Shown here: piece by piece, positions 19,518-26,642 of the stretch
Numbering within the stretch: position 1 is the first letter of the stretch
Layout: each line of letters begins with the position of its first letter
From: an uncultured Bacilli bacterium
GTDB lineage: Bacteria > Bacillota_I > Bacilli_A > RF39 > UBA660
Length of the DNA: 64,000 nucleotides
NCBI GenBank assembly: GCA_934098745.1
Contig: CAKOPG010000005.1
Coordinates: 1 to 64,000, forward strand
Reading direction: 5' to 3'
Notes under the pieces: generated by a model
Databases searched by the model: none
The model's input: the letters and a program-made list of their open reading frames with translations, nothing else
What the model was told of the DNA's origin: nothing
Translations under genes and position numbers: made by a program

Positions 19518-19773
19518 AATGATTTACTTCTTTCCTTAATTCTTGAGAATTTTTTTCACCAATAATTCTTCCAAGTTCTATTCCATCTGAAGAAAGAAAT
19601 ATTAATACTGGTAAAATCTTACCAACATTATACTCTTTAACTTCTCCATTATCCATATCATAATCTAATTCTTTTAATATTATTTCTGGATAATCATTAA
19701 ATACTTCTCTTATTACCTTGTTCATAATTAAACAAGATGGACACCACATAGCGCCTATTTTAATTACTTGCAT
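19501..19773 (-). CDS. Small thioredoxin-family protein
   Basis: 90 aa, thioredoxin fold, active site WCPSC (Cys 11 and 14) and a cis-Pro region at KILPVLIF. It has no signal peptide, so it is cytoplasmic. It sits between a cysteine desulfurase and a thiol/disulfide membrane protein in one operon and overlaps the latter by 17 nt. It probably passes electrons to the membrane protein or reduces the persulfide enzyme; this is inference from neighbours. Confidence 0.82.
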   Translation of the reverse strand: MQVIKIGAMWCPSCLIMNKVIREVFNDYPEIILKELDYDMDNGEVKEYNVGKILPVLIFLSSDGIELGRIIGEKNSQELRKEVNHYAENN

Positions 19774-19781
19774 TTATTCAC

Positions 19782-20903
19782 CTACATATCTAATTTCTTA
19801 TAACATTTATCAAATATTTCTAAAAATTTATCTATTTCCTCTTCTGTTACCATATATGCCAAACTAATTCTTAAACTATGATTAGCCAAATCTTTATCTT
19901 GGGTTAAAGCATATACAGCATTTGACATAGAATTAGCCGAAGAACAAGCACTTTTCGTAGATATATATACTTCTTCCTGATCTAGTGCATGAATAAAAGT
20001 TTCTGGTTTAATCTTTCTTAAACTAAAATTAATCGTATTAACTACACTATTTTCTGTACTATTAATATGTACCAATGGATATTCTTTTAATTTATCTACA
20101 ATCTTTTTATTTAGTTTCCCAATATATTCACTATTTTTCTTAATATTAGGTATTATTAACTCCATCGCCTTCATCATAGATACCATTAAAGGTAATGCTG
20201 GTGTTCCACTTCGATATATTGTTGTACTCTTTCCTCCATGAATAAGTGGCTCTATCTGAATATTTTCTTTCTTAACCAAAAGTCCTATTCCCTTCATTCC
20301 AAATATCTTATGCAAAGACATACTAGCTAAATCTATATCTGTTAAATCTACATCTATCTTCCCTAAAGCCTGTGTACAATCGACATGTAAATAACATTTT
20401 TTGTATTCTTTAACTATTTTTGCTATTTCCTTAATAGGCTGCTTAAGACCTATTTCACTATCTACCATACATATACTTACTAAAATCGTATCATCACGAA
20501 TAAGTCTCTTTAAATCCTCTAAATCTACAAGACCATTCTTATCTATCTTAACAAAATCTACAGAAAAACCCATCTTTTCCAAATAGTTAAGTGGTGCTAT
20601 TACCGAAGAATGTTCTAAATATGTCGTAATAATATGCTTACCCCTATTTTGATATTTTAAACATATCCCCTTAATAGCAGTATTATTAGATTCACTAGCA
20701 CAAGACGTATAAATTATTTCACTAGGTTTAACCTTAAGCATCTTAGCAATTTCTTCCGTAGCATAATCTGCTAATTCCTTTGATTTAACACCTAAACTAT
20801 GTAAAGAATTAACATTTCCAGGATATTCTAAACATACCTTATTAAATGTCTCTAATACTCTCTTATCAACTGGAGTTGTAGCATTATAATCTAAATAAAT
20901 CAT
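19782..20903 (-). CDS. Cysteine desulfurase (NifS/IscS family)
   Basis: 373 aa, class V aminotransferase fold. The PLP Lys is K199 in MSLHKIFG, the stacking His is in YLEHSS (98), and the catalytic Cys is C320 in TKSACSSAN on the mobile loop. It removes sulfur from cysteine for Fe-S clusters, tRNA thiolation or cofactors. No scaffold protein or thiI is next to it; instead two thioredoxin-type genes follow. It is the first gene of the operon. Confidence 0.9.
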   Translation of the reverse strand: MIYLDYNATTPVDKRVLETFNKVCLEYPGNVNSLHSLGVKSKELADYATEEIAKMLKVKPSEIIYTSCASESNNTAIKGICLKYQNRGKHIITTYLEHSSVIAPLNYLEKMGFSVDFVKIDKNGLVDLEDLKRLIRDDTILVSICMVDSEIGLKQPIKEIAKIVKEYKKCYLHVDCTQALGKIDVDLTDIDLASMSLHKIFGMKGIGLLVKKENIQIEPLIHGGKSTTIYRSGTPALPLMVSMMKAMELIIPNIKKNSEYIGKLNKKIVDKLKEYPLVHINSTENSVVNTINFSLRKIKPETFIHALDQEEVYISTKSACSSANSMSNAVYALTQDKDLANHSLRISLAYMVTEEEIDKFLEIFDKCYKKLDM

Positions 20904-20977
20904 TCCTCATCACCATTTATAATTATATAATAATTATCCTGAAAAATCTACTGAAAAAATTATATATAATTTACCAA

Positions 20978-21031
20978 TAAAAAGAGCAATTATAAACTGT
21001 TCAACTTTTGGAGTTCAGTTCATAATTACTC
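20978..21031 (-). terminator. Long terminator after the SPOR-like gene
   Basis: GAGTAATTATGAACTGAACT and its imperfect complement AGTT-AACAGTTTATAATTGCTC form a long stem followed by TTTTTATT on the minus strand. Confidence 0.75.
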
Positions 21032-21034
21032 TAT

Positions 21035-21499
21035 CTAATTAACTGCAATTAACTTAATACTATCATCTTTTCGATATAAACTTAAAATATCATCTACTAC
21101 CTCTCTTACCTGATATATATCATCAGTATTAGCTAACCTTATATCATATTCATCTTGCTTACTATCTAAATATTCTTTTGGTAAATAATACTCCGTTACC
21201 TGTAAATCATCACTATATAAACTCTTTATTTTAGAAATATTATCATAATTTCTAGTAATCCCAACAACTGTTTTATAACCATCTTTATCTTCATAATAAA
21301 CATAATTATGTGAATTATTCTCTTCTCTCATTTCATTATAATCCTTATATCTACCACCTTGTACTAAATATAATCTAGAACTTCTTAAATCTCCCGATAC
21401 ATTATCCCTATAAGCATTATATACATATCTACCACTTACTCCCCCTATTATTAAAGCACAAATAAATGGAAGCAATATTCCTAGTATTTTCTTTTTCAT
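21035..21499 (-). CDS. Small membrane-anchored protein, SPOR-like
   Basis: 154 aa: one N-terminal membrane helix (about 5-25), then an outer domain. LYLVQGGRYKDYNEM and the following repeat with YYEDKDGYKTVVGI resemble the two halves of a SPOR fold, which binds denuded septal peptidoglycan. The similarity is by eye only and moderate. It lies downstream of the trmD operon and ends in its own terminator. Confidence 0.6.
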   Translation of the reverse strand: MKKKILGILLPFICALIIGGVSGRYVYNAYRDNVSGDLRSSRLYLVQGGRYKDYNEMREENNSHNYVYYEDKDGYKTVVGITRNYDNISKIKSLYSDDLQVTEYYLPKEYLDSKQDEYDIRLANTDDIYQVREVVDDILSLYRKDDSIKLIAVN

Positions 21500-21566
21500 C
21501 TTATCACCAAAAATACTATATCATTATCATCTTAAAAATAATGTCGAAAAAAAAAGAAAAGTTCAA

Positions 21567-22034
21567 TTATCTTCCTCTTCTTCCTTCTTTAACATCTTCC
21601 ATATAATAATTATTCACCTTAACTTCTTCTAACATAAATAACTTATATCTTAATTGTTCAATAATTATCTCTATCTTTTTTAATGTTAATCCCTGATAAG
21701 TATGTCCTAAATATTTAACATAATTATTAATTATTTGTAATCTTAATTTCTCGGCATCATATAAACATTTTTTAATTGCTCCCTCTGAATCGTCTGAATT
21801 ATCCTCATCAATAATTCTAAGTTGTTCTAACAAATAAAATATCTTCTTTTCAATCTTTTTCCTAATTATTTTCTCACTAAATTCAGGTTTTACTATTAAA
21901 ATCTGACTAACATCAATCGTATTTTTTTGCTGTTTTTTAGGTTTTACCTGATAACCATCTAACTTATTATATTCAAAATAAACAACATCCCCTGTTTTTT
22001 CATCTTTTGATAAATAATAATTAACCTTGTTCAT
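21567..22034 (-). CDS. Protein of unknown function, coupled to trmD
   Basis: About 155 aa, soluble, rich in Lys, Glu and Tyr. A beta-rich N-terminal segment (NYYLSKDEKTGDVVYFEYNKLDGYQV) is followed by predicted helices from about residue 55, probably coiled. No family recognised. The start at 22034 lies inside the end of trmD (14-nt overlap) with GGTGATG upstream, so it is translated from the trmD message. Confidence 0.65.
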   Translation of the reverse strand: MNKVNYYLSKDEKTGDVVYFEYNKLDGYQVKPKKQQKNTIDVSQILIVKPEFSEKIIRKKIEKKIFYLLEQLRIIDEDNSDDSEGAIKKCLYDAEKLRLQIINNYVKYLGHTYQGLTLKKIEIIIEQLRYKLFMLEEVKVNNYYMEDVKEGRRGR

Positions 22035-22704
22035 TACCATCACCCACCAAATCAGCTCTTTTTTCCTTAGTTCTTTTTATTCTTTCTTCTAATCTATAAC
22101 TATCTATATTTTTATGATGACCTGATAATAAAACCTCTGGTACTCTCATTCCCCTAAATTCCTCTGGTCTCGTATAATTTGGATAATCTAAAAGATTATC
22201 ATTAAAACTTTCACTTTCTAAAGAATTTTCTGATATTACCCCAGGAAGTAATCTTGTAATTGCATCAGTAATTGCCATAGCAGGAATTTCTCCCCCTGTA
22301 AGAACATAATCCCCAATTGATACTTCCATATCGACAATACTCTTAATTCTTTCATCAAAGCCTTCATAATGTCCACAAAGAAGTATAATATGTCTACATT
22401 CTTTAGCTAATTTAACCGCCATTTCCTGTTTAAAAGTAACCCCCGAAGGACTTAACATAATAACTAGTGTATCTTCCTGACGTAATTTATCAATAGCATT
22501 AAATATTGGCTCACACATCAAAACCATTCCGGCACCACCACCGTATGGATAATCATCTACCCTACCATGTTTATCTGTTGAATAATCCCTAAAATTATGC
22601 ACTTCTATAGATACCTTATTCGAAGAAATAGCTCTCTTAATAATTGAAGTATTTAAAAAACCTGTAAACATTTCTGGAAATATTGAAAGTATATCTATCT
22701 TCAT
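22021..22704 (-). CDS. trmD: tRNA (guanine-N1)-methyltransferase
   Basis: 227 aa, SPOUT fold with a C-terminal trefoil knot. Visible landmarks are DILSIFPEMF at the start, DDYPYGGGAGMVLM, LLCGHYEGFDERI, SIGDYVLTGGE (the cofactor knot) and the C-terminal PNYTRP and LSGHH. It methylates G37 of tRNAs, preventing frameshifts. It follows rimM as in the common operon, but rpsP and rplS are not beside it here. Confidence 0.95.
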   Translation of the reverse strand: MKIDILSIFPEMFTGFLNTSIIKRAISSNKVSIEVHNFRDYSTDKHGRVDDYPYGGGAGMVLMCEPIFNAIDKLRQEDTLVIMLSPSGVTFKQEMAVKLAKECRHIILLCGHYEGFDERIKSIVDMEVSIGDYVLTGGEIPAMAITDAITRLLPGVISENSLESESFNDNLLDYPNYTRPEEFRGMRVPEVLLSGHHKNIDSYRLEERIKRTKEKRADLVGDGNEQG

Positions 22705-22715
22705 TATCTCACTTC

Positions 22716-23210
22716 CTAATCAATTAGTCCCGGAATATTTTTAACCATAATCTCTCTTTTTTCTAAATCTACATTTAGTATTATATCAAAATTATATGGA
22801 ATAAGATAGTCTTTATTAACTCCCCTAACTACTAATACTTCATTTACTCCATGTTTATCTATTCTTCTTACTAACCCTATATCTTTATTATCTATAATAA
22901 CCTTTTGGCCTATAATATCTTCATCTAAATATTCATACTCATTAAGTACTAAATCCTCTTTATTAATAAATACATATTCTCCCTTATACTTAAGAACTTG
23001 ATCTATATCATTATATCCCTTAATAGTAATCATCTCAAATATCTTATGATGCCTATAACTAGTTACCTCTTCACATACTTTATCCTTACCAATATATATC
23101 TTCATTCCCTCTTTAAATATTCTATCCTTATATTTAAAATCAGATAATATTCTTACTTCTCCCTTTAAACCATGTGTATTAACTATTTTACCGACCAAAA
23201 CATACTTCAT
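22716..23210 (-). CDS. rimM: Ribosome maturation factor RimM
   Basis: 164 aa. The N-terminal beta barrel begins VLVGKIVNTHGLKGEVRI, the family hallmark, and the C-terminal PRC barrel includes YLIPY and EIMVKNIPGLID. RimM helps assemble the 30S head by binding S19. It overlaps the preceding methylase gene by 4 nt and is followed 11 nt later by trmD. Confidence 0.93.
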   Translation of the reverse strand: MKYVLVGKIVNTHGLKGEVRILSDFKYKDRIFKEGMKIYIGKDKVCEEVTSYRHHKIFEMITIKGYNDIDQVLKYKGEYVFINKEDLVLNEYEYLDEDIIGQKVIIDNKDIGLVRRIDKHGVNEVLVVRGVNKDYLIPYNFDIILNVDLEKREIMVKNIPGLID

Positions 23211-23932
23211 TTCTTATTCACCTCATACATAAGTATTGAACCAGCTACCGAAGCATTTAAACTCTCACACTCATTATTCATGGAAATATATAAATATTTA
23301 TTACACTTATCAAGTACTTCTTCGCTTACTCCCTTACCTTCATTTCCAATTACTAAAGCTATTTTTTCTTGTTCCTCTATACTTGCTACATCTACTCCAT
23401 CTGTAACCTTTGTTCCATATATACAATAACCATCTAATGTATCAATAAAATCACATATATCTCTAACTATTATATTTATCTTAAATAACATTCCCTTTGT
23501 ACTTCTTATAACCTTGGGATTATATAAAGAAACTGTATCTTTGCTAACTACTATCGTATCAAAATTAAAAGCCACCGCTGATCTAATCAAAGTCCCTAAA
23601 TTACCCGGATCTTGAATATTATCTAAAATTAATATTCTCTTACCAATTATATCTTCTGCTAAATAATTACATACCCCAAAATAAGGACTTATACTTTCCA
23701 TATCACTTATCTTTTTCATAACCTCATTTGATACATTTATACAAGATATATCTTTATATGGATTATCATATCCCTCTATTATATATAATTCTTTTAACAA
23801 GCCCTTTTTATAAGCTTCATCGATTATATCTAATCCCTCTATAAAGAAAAGTCCCATCTTATCACGATACTTCTTCTCTTTTAACTTAACCAATTCTTTT
23901 ATTTTTTCATTATTAACAGATGTAATCAACAT
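23207..23932 (-). CDS. TrmH/SpoU-family RNA 2'-O-methyltransferase
   Basis: 241 aa: a short N-terminal RNA-binding domain and a C-terminal SPOUT domain with all three motifs: LDNIQDPGNLGTLIRSA, VIGNEGKGVSEEV and SLNASVAGSIL. Members methylate ribose in 23S rRNA or tRNA; RlmB-like and TsnR-like members cannot be separated from sequence alone. It is the first gene of the operon with rimM and trmD, which is not the usual neighbour set. Confidence 0.9.
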   Translation of the reverse strand: MLITSVNNEKIKELVKLKEKKYRDKMGLFFIEGLDIIDEAYKKGLLKELYIIEGYDNPYKDISCINVSNEVMKKISDMESISPYFGVCNYLAEDIIGKRILILDNIQDPGNLGTLIRSAVAFNFDTIVVSKDTVSLYNPKVIRSTKGMLFKINIIVRDICDFIDTLDGYCIYGTKVTDGVDVASIEEQEKIALVIGNEGKGVSEEVLDKCNKYLYISMNNECESLNASVAGSILMYEVNKK

Positions 23933-23971
23933 ATATTTCCCTTCTTTATGTCTTTATTATACCATCTAAGA

Positions 23972-23998
23972 AGAAAAAAAGAAACCCAAAGTTTCTCT
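23972..23998 (-). terminator. Terminator of surface gene A
   Basis: GAAAC and GTTTC with loop TTTGG, followed by TTTTTTTCTTC on the minus strand. The palindromic repeat at 24003 lies between the surface-gene stop and this terminator. Confidence 0.75.
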
Positions 23999-24002
23999 TA
24001 TA

Positions 24003-24030
24003 ATTATCCCTAAGGGACTGACGTAATATA
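24003..24030 (+). repeat. Short palindromic repeat, site 2 (3' of surface gene A)
   Basis: ATTATCCCTAAGGGACTGAC followed by GTAATATA, 21 nt beyond the stop codon of the surface gene. The same motif and orientation recur 3' of the surface genes at 38638 and 43786. The inner stem TCCC/GGGA is kept in every copy although the loop varies. No T-run follows, so it is not itself a terminator. Confidence 0.75.
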
Positions 24031-24051
24031 TAAATAAAAGTCAGGTAATTA

Positions 24052-25854
24052 TTACTCTATTACTAAAACCGCACGGAAGCCAGGGTACATGTACGTATCG
24101 CCACTAGTGTAGGAGAAGAAGAAGACACCGGCACTGACACCATTGCTATAGTCACCACCACGACGGAACCACGGGAACTCGGAAGAAACAAAGTTCGCGT
24201 AATCTCCATACCATCTACTTGTTTCCGATAAGCCTCGTCCATAGCAATAGCCCTCATTACATGCCGTTAAAGCATTCATAGTTGTGCCACTACTTGCCTT
24301 GTATACTTCATAATACTTAGATTCCGGAAAAGATACACCATCGGTTTTAGTGATACCATCAGTTCCAAGCAATCCATTAAATCCCGAATTAGAGGAAGTA
24401 GAAGACCCACTCCATAAGGTACCATTGGAATTAGCAAATACTCCCATGACATATTCCCTTGCTCCTCCCGACATATCAAAGATTCCTGATATATTACCGG
24501 TCGTACTTTGCGGATATGTTGAAGAAGCACCATAAGTTATTCCGCATGTTGTACTTTGACCGGCATCAGCTGTACTAGCTCCGCATCCGGTAAGTGTTTG
24601 ATTATTATTCCGGTAATTATTAATTCTTACCTCACTATTTATTCCATACTTAGAGTGCGATAGATAAGCTACTGCTCCCCATTCATTATTCTTCATCATA
24701 TGAGAATTAGTGCTTGTGGTTAATCCATATGTATTACTGCCAGAAAATGTTGTAACTCCATTATTCAAAGTTCCCCCAGCAAATTTTAAACTAGTAATAA
24801 ATTCCGTTGATATATTTTGATCAGTTAATGATGCCATATTAGGTTTTATCGTCGGTGTTGTACCATCACCGGTTGTTTCAAATTTACCTACCCAAATGCC
24901 ATTTAATTCCGTATCCCCAAAAGTAAATGCCGGATGGGTTAGATACTCTCCTACCTTAGTTCCTACTGACTTTGTCGTATCTTTATCTTCAAAAATAATC
25001 TCTATCTCTTGTTCTTGTCCTTTAGTACTTGTACCGATTGTCCATATTTTATACTTATATCTTGGTATCCAAACATAATATGCTAAAATATTACTTTCCG
25101 GTATTGTTACCCCTGTGGTATTTTGATAAGTACTCCTTGTTGAAGAATCCACTAATACGGCATTGGCCCATTCTTTTTTATCATAATTAAACCAAGAAGT
25201 ATCATCTTTTGAAATAGTTGTAACTGTCCCATTATCAGTTATCGTTACTGGAATCATCCCTTCCATTACATCGGGAGTAATTGATACCTTATCAGTACAA
25301 CTTCCACCAAGGGATAAACTAACTGCTTGATTCATTGTACTTGCACTTGTTTCTTCCTTATCTAACCATATCCATAAATAATACGTATCTGTTGTTGTTA
25401 AAGCATATCCCATATTTTTCAAAAGATTTACTTTATCTCCAGCTTTTAACCCTTTAAAGTTACCACTTTCTAAAGCATTTTCACAACTATCAGCACTTGT
25501 TGTTAGAGCATATCTAAAATTATCACTATTAGACAATCCATCCCCTATTTCATTTATATTTAACCATAAATCCATATATACTGGAGTTGGTGTAATTATA
25601 TTAGGCATTACTTTTATTTCTCTTTTGATGGCATACTTACTATTTGTACAACTACATGGTACTAGGGTAACATCACTAGAGGTAATATCACCACCACCAT
25701 CAGCCGCACAACTAAAATCACTCGTTACTGTAAATACTACTTTAGTTCTCTCCCCTTCGGTAGCATTCCATGTAAAATAAGCAAATGTACTACCTATAAT
25801 TACAAATATTAATGATATGATTAATAATATAATAATTACTCTTTTATTCTTCAT
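24052..25854 (-). CDS. Surface protein A: TasA/camelysin-like N-terminus, FGE-like C-terminus
   Basis: 600 aa. A hydrophobic N-terminus ends IIGSTFAYFTWNATE, a signal of the kind cut by SipW-type peptidases in TasA/camelysin proteins. A beta-rich N-terminal domain (about 34-200) is shared with the protein at 43786-45348. From DVMEGMIPVTI (about 213) onward it matches the protein at 32694-34475 and is a formylglycine-generating-enzyme/C-type-lectin-like domain: SGIFDMSGGAREYVMG, FRRGGDYSNG, PGFRAVL. It is probably a cell-surface filament or adhesin rather than an enzyme. The last about 180 bp are far more GC-rich than the rest. The only nearby promoter, at 25986-26014, points away, so the gene appears off in this assembly. 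Confidence 0.85.
   Translation of the reverse strand: MKNKRVIIILLIISLIFVIIGSTFAYFTWNATEGERTKVVFTVTSDFSCAADGGGDITSSDVTLVPCSCTNSKYAIKREIKVMPNIITPTPVYMDLWLNINEIGDGLSNSDNFRYALTTSADSCENALESGNFKGLKAGDKVNLLKNMGYALTTTDTYYLWIWLDKEETSASTMNQAVSLSLGGSCTDKVSITPDVMEGMIPVTITDNGTVTTISKDDTSWFNYDKKEWANAVLVDSSTRSTYQNTTGVTIPESNILAYYVWIPRYKYKIWTIGTSTKGQEQEIEIIFEDKDTTKSVGTKVGEYLTHPAFTFGDTELNGIWVGKFETTGDGTTPTIKPNMASLTDQNISTEFITSLKFAGGTLNNGVTTFSGSNTYGLTTSTNSHMMKNNEWGAVAYLSHSKYGINSEVRINNYRNNNQTLTGCGASTADAGQSTTCGITYGASSTYPQSTTGNISGIFDMSGGAREYVMGVFANSNGTLWSGSSTSSNSGFNGLLGTDGITKTDGVSFPESKYYEVYKASSGTTMNALTACNEGYCYGRGLSETSRWYGDYANFVSSEFPWFRRGGDYSNGVSAGVFFFSYTSGDTYMYPGFRAVLVIE
24061..24180 (-). other. Possible hypervariable C-terminal segment (retroelement variable-region-like)
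   Basis: I count 63 G/C in these 120 bases (about 52%), against 27% in 24601-24660 of the same gene. Codons run GTC TTC TTC TTC TCC TAC and TAC ATG TAC, with C-ending codons this AT-rich genome otherwise avoids. The encoded part is the end of the lectin-like fold, RGG...GFRAV, where targets of diversity-generating retroelements carry NNC codons derived from AAC. No template repeat or reverse transcriptase is in the window. Confidence 0.4.
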
Positions 25855-25872
25855 AATTACCTACTTTCTATA

Positions 25873-26067
25873 TCCCTAAGTATAATACTTAAGGACCCTT
25901 TTGTATGTATGTAAATACCTTATATCATAAGGCTTTAAGACATATTTTAAGAAATATAAAAGTAGATAAAAAGTCAAATTTTGTATTTACATAAAACCAG
26001 TGTCATGCTATAATTTATATAGGGTAGATAAAGATAAAGGTGTGTCCTTAAGTATTATACTTAGGGA
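25873..26067. repeat. Invertible-promoter element, copy 2 (off orientation)
   Basis: The bases at 25873-25896 and 26044-26067 are perfect 24-bp inverted repeats, each itself nearly palindromic (core CTTAAGTATTATACTTAG). They bound 147 bp carrying one consensus promoter that points right, away from surface gene A, whose start is 19 nt left of the element. The equivalent element at 45365-45559 has its promoter pointing into its gene. Inversion between the repeats would put this promoter about 60 nt upstream of gene A. A T-run after the right repeat could end the present outward transcript. Confidence 0.8.
25986..26014 (+). promoter_or_regulatory. Promoter inside element copy 2, pointing away from gene A
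   Basis: TTTACA (25986-25991), 17-nt spacer, TGC-TATAAT (26009-26014). Same core as in copy 1 and, on the other strand, copy 3. The sequence up to the repeat contains the conserved leader TAGATAAAGATAAAGG. Confidence 0.78.
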
Positions 26068-26101
26068 CATTTTTATATTATTTAACTACTTAAAAATAAT
26101 C

Positions 26102-26128
26102 GAAAAAAAGAAACTTAAAGTTTCTCTT
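26102..26128 (-). terminator. Terminator of the DUF4190-like gene
   Basis: GAAACTTTAAGTTTC is a perfect palindrome followed on the minus strand by TTTTTTTCG. It insulates the invertible element from transcription arriving from the peptidase operon. Confidence 0.75.
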
Positions 26129-26153
26129 ATAACAATTCATATATAAATTATTT

Positions 26154-26621
26154 TTATTTAAATTGATTTTTTTTCAAAGTTTTCGTAGTACAAGTAACTG
26201 TTTTTCCGTCACCCATATATACGCATGAACTTGATCCATCACCATTATCTACACAATCTGAGGAATTAGGACAAAATAATAAATCATTTTTATCTTGTTC
26301 GTTCATATTTCCCATTGCTACAATTACAATAATTATTGAAACCAAAAATACAATTATAGAACCAACTAATCCTAATATGGCAAATACTTTTCCTTCTTGT
26401 TCTTTCTTTTTAATTTGTGATAAAGCAACTATTGATAAAATAAACGCTAATAACAAAGACAAATCACCTATAATTGTCACTACCGTATTGTTAGTAAATT
26501 GCAAAATAATTGACAATATTACCAAACCAAATGAAATAATACCTAACTTGTTTTTTTCTCCTTTTACTAAAGATTCTTGTGGTGTTTCATCATGAAACAC
26601 AATATTGTTTTCATCGTCCAT
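26154..26621 (-). CDS. Small membrane protein, DUF4190-like
   Basis: 155 aa: an acidic N-terminus, three hydrophobic helices (about 25-45, 47-65 and 80-105) with the polar linker SQIKKKEQEGK, and a Cys-rich outer tail (FCPNSSDCVDNGDGSSSCVYMGDGKTVTC) that could form two disulfides. The helix-linker-helix pattern is like DUF4190. It follows the M13 peptidase by 21 nt and may belong to its operon. Function unknown. Confidence 0.6.
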   Translation of the reverse strand: MDDENNIVFHDETPQESLVKGEKNKLGIISFGLVILSIILQFTNNTVVTIIGDLSLLLAFILSIVALSQIKKKEQEGKVFAILGLVGSIIVFLVSIIIVIVAMGNMNEQDKNDLLFCPNSSDCVDNGDGSSSCVYMGDGKTVTCTTKTLKKNQFK

Positions 26622-26642
26622 TATTTTTACCTCCTTTAAATA

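Noticed and set aside
24003..24030. Short palindromic repeats as integron attC sites
   Set aside because: The core lacks the GTTRRRY/RYYYAAC pairs expected of attC, there is no integrase in the window, and the copies are too short.
24063..24533. Minus- and plus-strand ORFs overlapping surface gene A
   Set aside because: They lie in alternative frames of a gene with clear homologues, have no ribosome sites and no recognisable domains; they reflect the GC-rich end of the gene.
25873..25896. Palindromes at element ends as plain terminators
   Set aside because: T-runs follow only some of the copies, and the repeat also occurs within the 5' leader of gene C between promoter and ribosome site, where a terminator would silence it.
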